From contig JAUCBN010000020.1 in NCBI GenBank assembly GCA_035048815.1, positions 2,301,501-2,365,500 of the forward strand: a stretch of DNA of 64,000 nucleotides. The letters run 5' to 3'. Each line of letters opens with the position of its first letter. Position 1 is the first letter of the stretch. The notes beneath the pieces are model-generated. The model did no database searches. It saw nothing but the letters and a program-made list of their open reading frames with translations, and was not told the origin of the DNA. Origin of the DNA: Abelmoschus esculentus. Its lineage: Eukaryota; Streptophyta; Magnoliopsida; Malvales; Malvaceae. Of this stretch, positions 11,303 to 21,639 are shown in pieces. The position numbers and the translations under genes are program-made.

Positions 11303-11902
11303 CTATTTGACTCCATTTGCTCCATTTTTTTTGAACCCAGGTGGTTGCTCCATAAACACAACTTTATCCAAATCTCCATTGAGGAAGGCATTGTTAATGT
11401 CTACCTGCCTCAATTTCCAACTATTGGTCACAGCTAAAGCCAAAACTATGTTTAAAGTAGTAGTTCTTACTACAGGGCTGAATGTCTCTAAGTAATCTTG
11501 TCCAGGTACTTGAGAGTATCCTCTTGCAACAAGCCGAGCTTTATACCTGTGAATAAAACCATCAAAATTTCTCTTGAGTTTAAACACCCATTTACATCCT
11601 ACCACCTTTCTCCCTTGTAGTAACTCTTCAAGTGACCAAGTACCATTCCTCTCAAGCGCCTCCAATTCATCCAGTACTGCTTCCTTCCAATTAGCTGACT
11701 GTAATGCTTGGTGAATATCAGCTGGTTCAGCTACATCAACTTCTCGAGCAACAACATAACTTTTTGGTTTGAATATTCCATTCTTGCTCCTAGTAATCAT
11801 GTTATGTCTATTTGTAGCACCTTTGGAACTGTTATCAGGCACTACACTGGTATTAGGAATTTCCCCAGAAGCTTCTTGACAATCATCAATAACCTGCATC
11901 AT
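11303..11902 (-). pseudogene. Copia pol: reverse transcriptase N-terminal half
   Basis: Minus-strand frame with HNMITRSKNGIFKPK, ALQSANWKEAVLDELEAL, GCKWVFKLKRN, the KARLVARGYSQ box and RQVDINNAFLNGDL, all standard landmarks of Copia reverse transcriptase. It is in a different frame from the downstream YVDD part. A TGA falls near 11251 in the region between them, at the usual position of a conserved tryptophan. Nonfunctional as it stands. Confidence 0.9.
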
Positions 11903-12282
11903 TCATTTCATCTAAAGACTTTTGTCCAAAATTTGTGCTAGCTTCAGGTTGTACCTCAGACTCAATTTCTTCACCCTGGAACACAGCCTCAGTGGCCTCA
12001 GTGATTTGTTCAAGAACCACAACCTGATGTGCATCATCCATTTTTAAAAATTCAGGTTGCACCTCAGACTCAATAATTTGTTCAGGAACCACCTCATCTT
12101 CAAGAACTTGTTCCCCACGTGGTGGAACAATTGTACCTTCTAGACTTGGCTCAGGAATAACCTCATCTTCAGTAATCTGACCTCTTACAGCACTCTGATG
12201 ACCTCTTGCAACAGATGAACTCTCCTGAGACCCAGCACTAGCATACTGATCTCCTCCAGCATTCTGATCAACTGAATCAGCC
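11886..12282 (-). pseudogene. Copia pol: integrase-RT linker, frameshifted
   Basis: Low-complexity acidic linker (EQIIESEVQPEFLK and EGEEIESEVQPEA are repeats of one another) between integrase and reverse transcriptase. Its frame differs from those on both sides. A run of 12 A on the plus strand (12285-12296) marks the frameshift at its upstream border. Confidence 0.65.
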
Positions 12283-13383
12283 TCAAAAAAAAAAAACTAC
12301 TGGTGCATCACCTCTATGATCCCTTGCACTACTGCCTATCAGATCAGGAAAGGAAAGACCTTGCTGTTTGAATTCATTCGTTTCTGGACTTGCATCCTTT
12401 GTGTCTTTATCTGCAAAAGGAAAATGAGTCTTATCAAATATAACATGTCGAGACACATAGACTCTCCCATTTACTGCCATACACAAATATCCTTTGTGTT
12501 GAGAACTCATCCCAAGAAAGGTACACACTTGAGATCTAAACTCCAATTTATGTTTCTGAAAATCACGCAAATGAGGAAAACATCTACACCCGAATACTTT
12601 TACAAGCCCATAGTCTGGTTTTTTCTGAAACAAAACTTCAAAAGGAGATTGACCCTGTAAGACCTTTGTAGGTAACCGATTAATCAGGTAAGCTGCCATT
12701 GAAACAGCATAAGACCATAGTTTTATTGGTAAAGAAGCTTGTGCAAGCAACACCAAGGCTAGTTCTATTACATGCCTGTGTTTTCTCTCCACCACACCAT
12801 TCTGCTCAGAGGTGTGAAGACAAGTGAGCCTGTGCTTAATCCCTTCCTTGACTAGTAATGGTGACAAGCTTCTATACTCACCACCCCAGTCACTTTGCAC
12901 TTCCCGTATCTGTCCACCAAATTGAGTTCTAACCAGAGCCTGAAACTGCTGGAAAACAATCACAGCTTGGCTTTTCACTTTCAAAAGATAAAGCCAGGTG
13001 AATCTTTTATGTGCATCTACAAAACTTACATAGTATTTAAAACCATTTGAAACCACATGAGAAGGACCCCAAAGATCAGTGTAAATCAGTTGAAATGGTT
13101 TATTATAAACAGCGATAGATTCATTAAAAGGCAACTTGTGACTTTTTCCCACACGACAAGCTACACAAACACTCTCTTTATTTATATTCTTTTCAACTTG
13201 TATATTCACATCCTTACAAATCTGAACTAAAGTATCATAAGCAGGATGCCCATGCCTACGATGCATTAGATCATAAGTACTCAAGAATGCTCTAGCTTCT
13301 GAATTGTAAGCAGCTCCTTTGCTTGTAACTAAGGGATTCTTAAACTGATACAATCCTTCCTCTTCATTGCCTTCCAAAAGCAC
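12283..13383 (-). pseudogene. Copia pol: GAG-pre-integrase and integrase
   Basis: The 366-codon minus-strand frame shows the HHCC zinc motif (HRRHGHPAYDTL... CVACRVGKSHKLPF), the integrase core with YTDLWGP and SDWGGEYRS for the two catalytic aspartates, and a glutamate in HTSEQNGVVERKHRHV. The Copia core end (VFGCRCFPHLRD... KLEFRSQVCTFLG) follows. Upstream a TAG at 13384-13386 separates it, in the same frame, from the protease. It ends in a phenylalanine run caused by the poly-T (coding strand) slippage site. Confidence 0.92.
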
Positions 13384-13719
13384 CTAGCCTGTCTGCTCAT
13401 CACGAACCAAACATTTGTTTGCATGAAACTGAAAAAACACCTGATTATCCCTAGCAAACTTAGACACCGAGAGAAGATTACGGGTCACTTGTGGCACATG
13501 CAATAAATCATTCAAAGCAAGAGTTCTTATAGAATTCAAGATATGTGAAGAACCAGTTTTGTCAATCTTTAAACTGACCCCATTTCCAACTACTAGCGTA
13601 CCTGGACCTTGGTAGGATGTTCCATCTGCTATGTTGTTCGAATCAGGAGTGACATGATGGGATGCCCCTGAATCAACAACCCACTGTTCTCCAGAAGCTC
13701 CAGTTGAAGTGGACACCAC
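13384..13719 (-). pseudogene. Copia pol: aspartic protease
   Basis: The catalytic box WVVDSGASHHVT is at the start, followed by GNGVSLKI and LNDLLHVPQVTRNLLSVSKF, standard for Copia proteases. It is in frame with gag but separated by a TAA (13726-13728) and closed by a TAG (13384-13386). Confidence 0.9.
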
Positions 13720-13725
13720 ATGAGC

Positions 13726-14736
13726 TTAAGCTATATCAGTATTAGAACGACCTTCTGCCTCATCAACATACACCGTATACTGGGTATGATTCATGTCAGT
13801 AGCCTGAGCAACATCAAGACCAGCAAAATCCTGATCAAACTTATACCAACATCGACTCACCATATGACCATTTTTTCCACACAATTGACACTGAATGCGA
13901 GATCTTCTTCGACCACGACCACCATTCCTTCCAACATTGTTATTATAGGGACGAGTGACCCTATACATCTGATTTTGACTTCTATAAACTAGTCCTTGTC
14001 GACCAATATTCACTTGTTGAGCCGACCCCATATTTGCTAAATGAGCACTCATAGGTATAAACTCAGGTTGAGAGTTAAACCCAGCTAACTGAGTCTCAGC
14101 ATCAATTAACAAATTACAGACTCTTTCAATGGACAACAAGTCTTTTTTCGCAGTTATCACTGCCATAAAAGGCTGAAAATCTCTTGGCAACCCATTAAGA
14201 ATACTTGTTATATGCTCGACGCGCGAAATTTTACATCCACAAGATTCAAGTGCATCACAAACTTCTTTAATACGTGAAAGATACAATATCATACTCTCAT
14301 CATCACCCTTTTTTATAGAACTCAACTTATAATGAAGACTCATTATTGAAGTAGTAGATTTATTAGAAAAAATCTGAACTACTGTATTCCATACCTGTGC
14401 TGTAGTCTCAGCACCCACAAATTGAGGAAGAAGATACTTACTTATGGTAGACAATAACCATGAGGCAAGTGCACTATCCTGTGCTACATAGTCTTCATAT
14501 TTTGGGTTTTTTACATAACGGCCATCTGAGGAAACCACGGTTGATGAAGGAACTTCAACCTGCCCATACAACATCGACTTCAGCTTGTGACTGTGTATGG
14601 CAAGCAGAACCTGTTGCTTCCATAACAAAAAATTCTTCTCGTCTAGAACCACATTCACCTTCTTGTTAGTAAACACTTGTCCAGATCTCGCAGTACCCCC
14701 AGTAGTTCCACCAGGTGACTCAACAGCACTCAGCAT
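13726..14736 (-). CDS. Copia gag protein
   Basis: 336-aa open frame on the minus strand starting at an ATG just inside the 5' LTR. Seen: a UBN2/gag-polyprotein-like region (FTNKKVNVVLDEKNFLLWKQ..., WLLSTISKYLLPQFVGAETTAQVW, SSIKKGDDESMILYLSRIKEV), a basic Arg/Gly patch, and a CCHC zinc knuckle CQLCGKNGHMVSRC near residue 285. Family role: forms the retrotransposon particle and binds its RNA. Gag is intact although pol is broken, so this copy could in principle supply Gag only. The TAA closing this frame may itself be a lesion, because the protease continues in the same frame. Confidence 0.88.
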   Translation of the reverse strand: MLSAVESPGGTTGGTARSGQVFTNKKVNVVLDEKNFLLWKQQVLLAIHSHKLKSMLYGQVEVPSSTVVSSDGRYVKNPKYEDYVAQDSALASWLLSTISKYLLPQFVGAETTAQVWNTVVQIFSNKSTTSIMSLHYKLSSIKKGDDESMILYLSRIKEVCDALESCGCKISRVEHITSILNGLPRDFQPFMAVITAKKDLLSIERVCNLLIDAETQLAGFNSQPEFIPMSAHLANMGSAQQVNIGRQGLVYRSQNQMYRVTRPYNNNVGRNGGRGRRRSRIQCQLCGKNGHMVSRCWYKFDQDFAGLDVAQATDMNHTQYTVYVDEAEGRSNTDIA

Positions 14737-14786
14737 GACTTCTCTTTTCTTGAACTAGCAGCGGAAGATACTCCCCAAAACCTTGA

Positions 14787-14798
14787 CGATTTATACCA
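14787..14798 (-). other. primer-binding site of the Copia element
   Basis: On the minus strand TGGTATAAATCG starts directly after the 5' LTR end (TTGATA). The first six bases match the usual initiator-methionine tRNA primer site (TGGTATCAGAGC), and the rest is diverged. Confidence 0.7.
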
Positions 14799-15062
14799 TA
14801 TCAAGAAAACCAAACAAAGAAAAAATAGAGATAGAAAAGATCTGATTAGAATTGATTCAGAGAAGTATACTTTACAAGAGAGGGGTGAATACCCTTTTAT
14901 ACACAAATGTAAACCTCTAACTACTTAATAATCTGGAAACTTAAAACCGTTAGGCTAACAGCCTAGCTTCCACGTATGCATGGAATGCATGTAATGTATG
15001 AAGCACATGTGCATATAAACCACACATGCATTCAATAACCAAATCTCTTTAAACCACTAACA
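14799..15062 (-). repeat. 5' LTR of the Copia element
   Basis: 264-bp partner of the LTR at 9901-10164. It abuts the primer-binding site on its inner side and the GTGAT duplication on its outer side. Confidence 0.95.
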
Positions 15063-15067
15063 GTGAT

Positions 15068-15674
15068 TAAGAAGGTAATTGGCGGTATGGGTCTGCGAGA
15101 AGTTTAGGCTCGTGTCCGGTGTTGATTGCGGAACTTTGGGCTGCTCATGATGGATTAGCTCAAGCATGGAGATTAGGTTATCGCCGTGTGAAACTTGAAA
15201 TGGACAATTTAACAGTGGCGCAAGTCCTTGAAGGTACTTCGCAGGCTTTGTCGGACAATGCTCTTGTGCTTAAGATAAAGGATCTTCTTCGTAAGGATTA
15301 GAGGGTGCGAATTACCCATATATGTAGGGATGCAAATTTGGTCGCAGATGGTTTGGCTCGGTTGGTTCGAGGCATGACGGTGGGAGAAGTCTTTTATGAT
15401 CAAATACCGATGGAGGTTCTACCTCTAGTTTTGACTGATCAAGCTCTGTCTAGATGTTTATTTTGTCATGGTTTATGTTTATTAAGTGATATAACTATTA
15501 TTATGAGTACTCTTTTCCTCCATTTAGGTGTAGGGAGGTTTTTAATGAGGCTTGTGGTAATAGTCCTTTTCCGATTAAAAAAAAAAAGAGGTATAAGATT
15601 TCTACTCCATAAAAACTTATTGTTAATTATTTGGAAGATTCTATTTATGTTGTGTTTTAGAAAGGCATTTATTC
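15068..15674 (+). pseudogene. LINE-derived RNase H fragment, 3' part
   Basis: Continues the RNase H frame cut at 9900. It starts with an in-frame TAA directly at the junction, then EGNWRYGSARSLG, AELWAAHDGLAQAWRLGYRR, KLEMDN, a TAG at 15299-15301, and ITHICRDANLVADGLARL, the RVT_3-type RNase H signature of plant LINEs. The copy was probably already dead or died since. A 14-bp sequence ATTTTTAAAAATAA at 15675-15688 repeats exactly at 9356-9369 and may be the LINE's target duplication. Confidence 0.78.
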
Positions 15675-15689
15675 ATTTTTAAAAATAAA

Positions 15690-16686
15690 TTTAAATCGTT
15701 TAATATGTAAAATATATGTTTTATAAAAAAATAAAAAAATATATATTATTTTATAATTATTTTAAAATTATTAAAAATATTTGATTTATATGGAAAATGA
15801 AAAATGTGAAATAATGTATAGGAAACCCTTTCATCCTATACTGTGATTGCGGATGTGTGGTATGTTTAGTATGATTCATAATTAAAACTTTAATTATTAA
15901 AAGATGGTATAGTTTATATTATTTTGTATATTTTTTTTATAAAAATATGTGTTTATTTTATAGTTTAAGTTTAAGATTTGTGGTCTCTCTTATTAACAAT
16001 GTTTTCTAGGTTGAAACCTAGTCTATCTCCTTATGAGAACAACACATCTTATTTTTCAAAAAATATATTTTATTTATAATTTTTTTAAATCTTAACCTTA
16101 AATTTTAATCCTAAACCTATATTTATGTTATATCATATATTATACACGAAAAAGTGGTAGAAGATTTCGATCACTCTTGTTGGTATTTATTTCGTATTCT
16201 AATTCAAGCATGAACCATGCATGAGGAAAAGAAAATGCCAAATTCATTGTTTAATTAATCCTACGTTAATGACAGATTAACAGTTGATACAGCTGGGTTT
16301 TAAACTAATTGTTGATCTGATCTCCTGTTAATTAACAATGGAAGTCAAAGCCATTTTATAATACACAAAGGGAGATCTCCCATTAATATCGTAATAAAAA
16401 GAATTCTCAATATAATGATAATTAAAATTTATTTTTAACAATATTATAATTTTACAGTATCAGTAAAATCGACAACATCTGGTTTTAACTTTAAATAAGA
16501 ATTTGTTAGAAATATTCTTAAAGACGGGTATAGAAGAATCCGACTTTAAATCATCCTTATGTTGTAACAGGAATATTTTGAAAAAAATATTATTTAAAGT
16601 CAGATTCAACATAATCTGACTTTACATATACTGTAACAAATATAATAAAATGAAAATCGTTTGTGTTATATATATAAAAAAATATA
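15690..16686. other. AT-rich intergenic DNA
   Basis: No gene recognised. Mostly poly-A/T-rich sequence. There are short paired blocks AGTCAGATT and GACTTTAAATCATC near 16545-16625 with partial inverted symmetry. Confidence 0.5.
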
Positions 16687-16699
16687 CACTACAACAAAA

Positions 16700-17105
16700 A
16701 TAGGTTTATAGCGGCGTTTTTTTAGATAGATAGTGGCGTTTATAAGCGCCGCTAAAAGTATTCGCGGCGCTAAAAAAAGCGCCACAAAAAACGCCGCTGA
16801 AAGCTGCGCCGCTAAAGATAGCGGCGTTTTTTAAGAATAAACGCCGCTAAAGTACATGATCTTTAGCGGCGTCTGTATACAAACGCTGCTAATTTACATT
16901 CTATAGCGGCGTTTTTGAAAAAACGCCGCTAAAGATCGTGTACTTTAGCGGCGTTTGTATCCTCAAACGCCACTGTTTACCTGTTTTATAGTGGTGTTTT
17001 TTTATAAAAACGCCACAGTAGTCCTATACTTTTTTAGCGTTTATATACAAACGTCACTGTTGTTAATGGGTTTTTGTGGCGTTTTTCCCAAACGCCGCTA
17101 TAGGT
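16700..17105. repeat. CACTA subterminal repeats, left end
   Basis: At least ten copies of TAGCGGCGTTT or its inverse AAACGCCGCTA, some degenerate (TAGTGGTGTTT, AACGCCAC), are packed in about 400 bp in both orientations. In En/Spm-type elements such arrays are the binding sites for the element's own TnpA-like protein. Confidence 0.88.
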
Positions 17106-17299
17106 ACTGTATTTTAAAAAATAAATTTTAAATTATTATTACTACCGAAAGCTTCCCTGTAATTAATATTTCAACAACAATACAATTAAAAAAGAATATA
17201 TCTACTAAATCCAAAATACTTAACCACCAAAATAAATTGAAGTCTAATATCAAATAAAGTGAAACATAATTCATTGTTTAAGTAAAATAACAGTTCAGT

Positions 17300-17970
17300 A
17301 ACAAGTACAAACCGAATGAACCTAAAATCAACTAAGGTGACGGATTCCTTGGTTGGTTCTTCTTTAACATCGCCATCAAATCTTGAAATTGTTTTTGAAG
17401 ATTCTGATATGCTGCTTCTCTCTCTGCTTCCTTTACTACTCTCTCAGTTTCTCTCCGCTTCTCTCTCTGCTTCCCTTGTTGCTCTCTCAGCTTCTCTCCG
17501 TTCTCTCTCAACTTCTTTAGCTTACATCTCTGCTTGGAATTGAGTTAATTGTTGTTTTAAACGCTGAACTTCCGCTTGAGAAGACTGACTTTGTGATGGC
17601 ATGTACTGAGACGAGTTTGATCCAAAATATTTAGTTGGTGTCACGAATGACCCTTGACAGCGCACTCGGCCATATCTTTCAGGACCCAAAACTTCAACAA
17701 AAACTTGATTCTTGATATCAGCAATATTAGCAGAACCATCAGCTGAAGCGTAACTTCAATCTCTGTCCTTTTTTCCTTCATTTTCGTTTGATAATCATTT
17801 ATGAAAAAATAATAATTGAAAATATTATTTATAACATAATACAATTTTAAGAGCAATGAATATACCAGAATTTCTTCAGCTTCAGGATTCATTGGAGAGC
17901 CATCCTTTTTAGTGTGAGTGATGTCGAATAGCTTTACCCGTCCAATACTAGAACCAATCGTCACAAGCTA
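17300..17970 (-). pseudogene. CACTA: Transposase_24-like C-terminal part
   Basis: The minus strand holds THTKKDGSPMNPEAEEIL (about 17880-17925), the signature of the Ptta/En/Spm plant transposase region, preceded by VTIGSSIGRVKLFD. Further down the strand a strongly basic, heptad-like stretch rich in Arg/Glu/Lys, ending near 17320, would form a coiled coil. Introns seem to separate the pieces. The reading frame is not continuous, so I treat it as a decayed second domain of the transposase. Confidence 0.6.
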
Positions 17971-18051
17971 CAAAATATAATAAACATGAATATTAAATTT
18001 AATGTAATACAAGTAAAAATAATCTTTAAGAAAAAGAATAATACCTCTTCA

Positions 18052-18740
18052 TTAGCTATGCGAGCAAAGCTCTTCGTCCCTGCTATGTGAGTAAATTTTT
18101 GTTGGATCATGAGAATAAACAACTTGTTTGACTTGAGAAGGAAATACATATGGTTCGTCCATCAATTGTTGGTCAGTATGAATTAATCGAGAAAAGTTCA
18201 CCACTGTAAAACCAAATTGATCTTTTTTAATCCCTCGAGTACTATTTACATCAGCCCAATCACCACGGAACAACACAACCTTCCGTTTGCCATAATAATC
18301 CAACTCAATAATGTCTTTAATAATTCCATAATATTCTACATCTCCTTCAATTGGATGATTGTCCCTAGCACTATCATAACTTGTAGTTGAAGAAGTAACA
18401 ACAACCCCACAATTTTATGTCCTCCTTAATCTTTCACGAGATTTCGTATGGAACCTATACCCGTTAATGAGAAAGGCATTATATCTCCTAACAATTATAT
18501 TCGGGCCTTGACAAATCCATTTGACCTCTTCACTAACTTCTCTCCCATCCCAAACCTATTACAGGTGATAAATTTGATTAACATTCATATTGATATAATA
18601 AGACAAGAAAAGTTATATATTTATTTTACTTACCGTCTTCCCTAACCATTCATGAAAAGTTTCTGCAAACAACTTATGGCTCTCTCGTAGATTTAATCTT
18701 CTTGCGCATACACGAGATTGTAACTCTTCTTTATATTCAC
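18052..18740 (-). pseudogene. CACTA transposase: DUF4216 region
   Basis: Minus-strand pieces read EYKEELQSRVCARRLNLRES (about 18680-18740), then KSRERLRRT followed by a stop near 18420, then ELDYYGKRKVVLFRGDWADV and NSTRGIKKDQFGFTVVNFSR. The last matches the DUF4216 domain that follows DUF4218 in plant tnp2-type transposases. Short introns and at least one nonsense codon break the reading. Confidence 0.75.
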
Positions 18741-18812
18741 TATAAAGTATGTTACTTGGTTAAAAATGTTAAATATAAAAGCTTAAGTAATTACATTATG
18801 AATTATAGAAAC

Positions 18813-21586
18813 TTACGTGCGTAAGGGCTCTATTGACTCATGATGAAAAAGAACATATCGATGTGCTTGTACCCAAGACTTATCATCTAACTGTACAATT
18901 TCAACTTTGCCGAGTGGTTCACCATAGCTTCCAAACAAATAAGTCTCAGCTAAGTTATTAGTGTTGCATACTTCATTTCTATTTGGTCTATTAAATCTCG
19001 TTTCGACATCTTCCAAATATCTAGAGCAAAAAGTCATACATTCCTCTACTAAATACCCTTCAACAATTGATCCTTCTGGATAACGTTTATTACGACAATA
19101 AGACTTCAATTTGCATAAGAACCTAGACAAATAATAAACGCAACATTATTATAACTAGTTGAAATAAAAAATATTCAATAACTACAAAAAAACTTTAGCT
19201 TATACCTCTTTATAGGATACATCCACCGATAGAAAACGGGTCCACCAACTTTAGCTTCGTGAGGAAGATGAACCAACAAGTGCACCATAATTGTGAAGAA
19301 TGAAGGTGGAAATATCTTCTCTAAATTGCATAAAGTCAAGGCTACTCGATCTTGGAGTTTCTCAAGTTCTTCAACCACCAAAACTTTACCACAAAGAGCT
19401 TTCATTATATTGGAAAGTTCAATTATACAAGATATGACCTCATTCGACATACACCCACGTAAAGCAACTGGCATAAGATCTTGCATCAATATATGATAAT
19501 CATGTGACTTTAGAGAATAAAGTCTTCGATCTTTCATACTGACACATCGGGATATATTTGATGCATACCCATCTAGAACCTTTATATCTTTCAGCACTTT
19601 ATAGAACATTTCTTTTTCTCTCTTCGACATCACAAAAACAGAAGGCGGTAACGATGATTTTCCATTAGGAAGTATCTGAGGATGAAGATCATGCCGAATT
19701 CCGAGATCAACTAAGTCAAGTCAACTATTTAGATTGTCTTTGGATTTTCCATCGACATTGAGAATGGTTCCAATAATATTTTCACAAACATTTTTCTCAA
19801 TGTGCATGATATCAAGATTATGTCTCAAAATGTTATGCTCGCAATAAGGCAATTCAAAGAAAATACTTCTCTTTTTCCATAACTCTGCCTCATTTGGGTC
19901 ATCCTCTTCATCAGACTCGTTATCACTAAGCTGCTCAGCATCACCCTCGTACACCTCTTTTATCTTTTTCTTTGATCGTTGGTTCGGTGGTTAGTTCTTC
20001 TTTCCGTAAGTGAACTTCGTATCTTTCAACATCAGCAAGATATCAGAACCGATTGTTTGCTCAGGAGCATTTCTAAACTCTTCAGTGCCATCAAACATAT
20101 TCTTTTGATATATGAATCTATGATTTTCATCTAACCATCGTCGATTCCCCATATAAGCAAACTTCTTTCCATTATACAACCACTTTGAACATGTTTGAGC
20201 AGCACAACAAGGACAAGCATAACGACCTTTGGTACTCCATCCAGATAAATTTGCATAAGCAGAAAAATCATTAATAGTCCACAATAAAGCTGCACGCAAA
20301 TTAAAGTTCTCCTTCTTCAACACATCATATGTTTAGATACCCACCCATAATTGTTTCAACTCTTCAATCAGGGGTTGCATATAGATGTCAATATCATTCA
20401 CAGAGCCTTTCTCACCAGGGATTATCATCGATAAGATGAAAGATGATTGTTTCATGCAAATCCACGGTGGCAAGTTATAAGGAATAAGTATAATAGGCCA
20501 AGTACTATATGAAGTGCTCATGATTTTAAAAGGATTAAACCCATCAGATGCAAGATCGAGCCTAACATTTCGAGGATCTCCTGCAAAACTCGGAAATTTT
20601 TGGTCGAATGACTTCCAAGCTAAACAATCCGCAGGATGCCTTAATAATCCATCACCGGTTCTTTTATCATAATGCCACCTCATAGACTCTGCAGTCTTTG
20701 AAGACATAAATAACCTTTGAAGCCTAGGTATTAGAGGAAAATATCGTAGAATCTTAACTGGTTTTTTTCTTAATCGTGCTTCCACTTCTTCCTCACTCGC
20801 ATTTTCTGCGTCCACATTTATCCACCGAGATTTACCGTATACATGACATGACTCTTGACTTTTTTTATCCCCCCAATACAACATGCAATCGTTCGGGCAA
20901 CTGTGAATTTTCTCATAACCAAGACCCAAATCTTTAATCATTTTCTTCATATCTTTGCCAGATTGAGGAATTTTTGCAGAAGGAAACATTTCTCTTAAAA
21001 ACTATAATAATTGCGTAAAAGATTTACCGGTCCATCCTCCCAAACATTTTAAATGGAAAAGACGAATGCAGAAGGATAATTTTGAATGTTCCGATCCCTC
21101 ATAAAGCGGTTCATTCATTTCATCAAGTAAATTGTAGAACTTTGCGGCGTCTCCATTTGGCTCTTCATCACATTCGTTTCTTCCCATCTCGGTAAAATGT
21201 TCAACATCAATATCACAATCTTCTCTAACAGACTGTTGATAATCATGCATATTAAATGCATCTCGCAACAAACCCTCCATGTCATCTTCTCTAACCGATT
21301 GACGATCAGAATTAGAAGGAAAAGACACGTTACTCCTCGAAAAAGAACTACGAGGTGTCAACTCCCCATGAAATACCCATTTTCTATAGCCCAGAACAAA
21401 GCCATAAACAATTAAATGCTCATGGACAACTTCACGATTATGCCAATTAATATTAACACACTTCTCACATGGGCAAAGAATCATATTCTCTTGGCTTGCA
21501 TTCGCAAAAGCTATATTTAGAAAAGTTTCTACTCCATTTCGGTAGCCAATGCTTACCCTTGACAAATCCATCCAACTCCTATCCAT
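18813..21586 (-). pseudogene. CACTA transposase (TNP2/Transposase_21 and DUF4218)
   Basis: From an ATG at 21586 the order is: transposase-associated domain (MDRSWMDLSRVSIGYRNG... with CPCEKC), Transposase_21 core (KMIKDLGLGYEKIHSCPNDC, SMRWHYDKRTGDGLLRHPAD, AALLWTINDFSAYANLSGWS) and DUF4218 (PVALRGCMSNEV... FFTIMVHLLVHLPHEA). A splice at about 19206/19120 leads to the RYPEGSIVEGYLVEEC region. Known role: cuts and joins CACTA ends. All pieces from 21586 to 19206 lie in one frame, broken only by four nonsense codons (about 21002, 20330, 19990, 19718). The copy is therefore inactive but lightly damaged. Confidence 0.88.
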
Positions 21587-21639
21587 TTTAGATTTCTGTA
21601 ATATACATTCAAATGTTAAAATCATAAAAGCTAATAAAC

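Larger units (their letters stand above)
9901..15062 (-). mobile_element. Ty1/copia LTR retrotransposon, nested in the LINE remnant
   Basis: Two 264-bp direct LTRs (9901-10164 and 14799-15062) flank a minus-strand gag-pol. The 5-bp target duplication GTGAT is exact (9896-9900 and 15063-15067). In the element's own orientation the LTR starts TGTTAG and ends TTGATA, the primer site follows the 5' LTR, and a purine tract precedes the 3' LTR. Domain order is gag, protease, integrase, reverse transcriptase, RNase H, which is the Copia order. Both ends are intact, but gag-pol carries several stops and frameshifts, so this copy cannot encode a full polyprotein. Confidence 0.96.

Noticed and set aside
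9370..15674. Functional RNase H gene
   Set aside because: Several in-frame stops, no reverse transcriptase, and interrupted by a Copia element.
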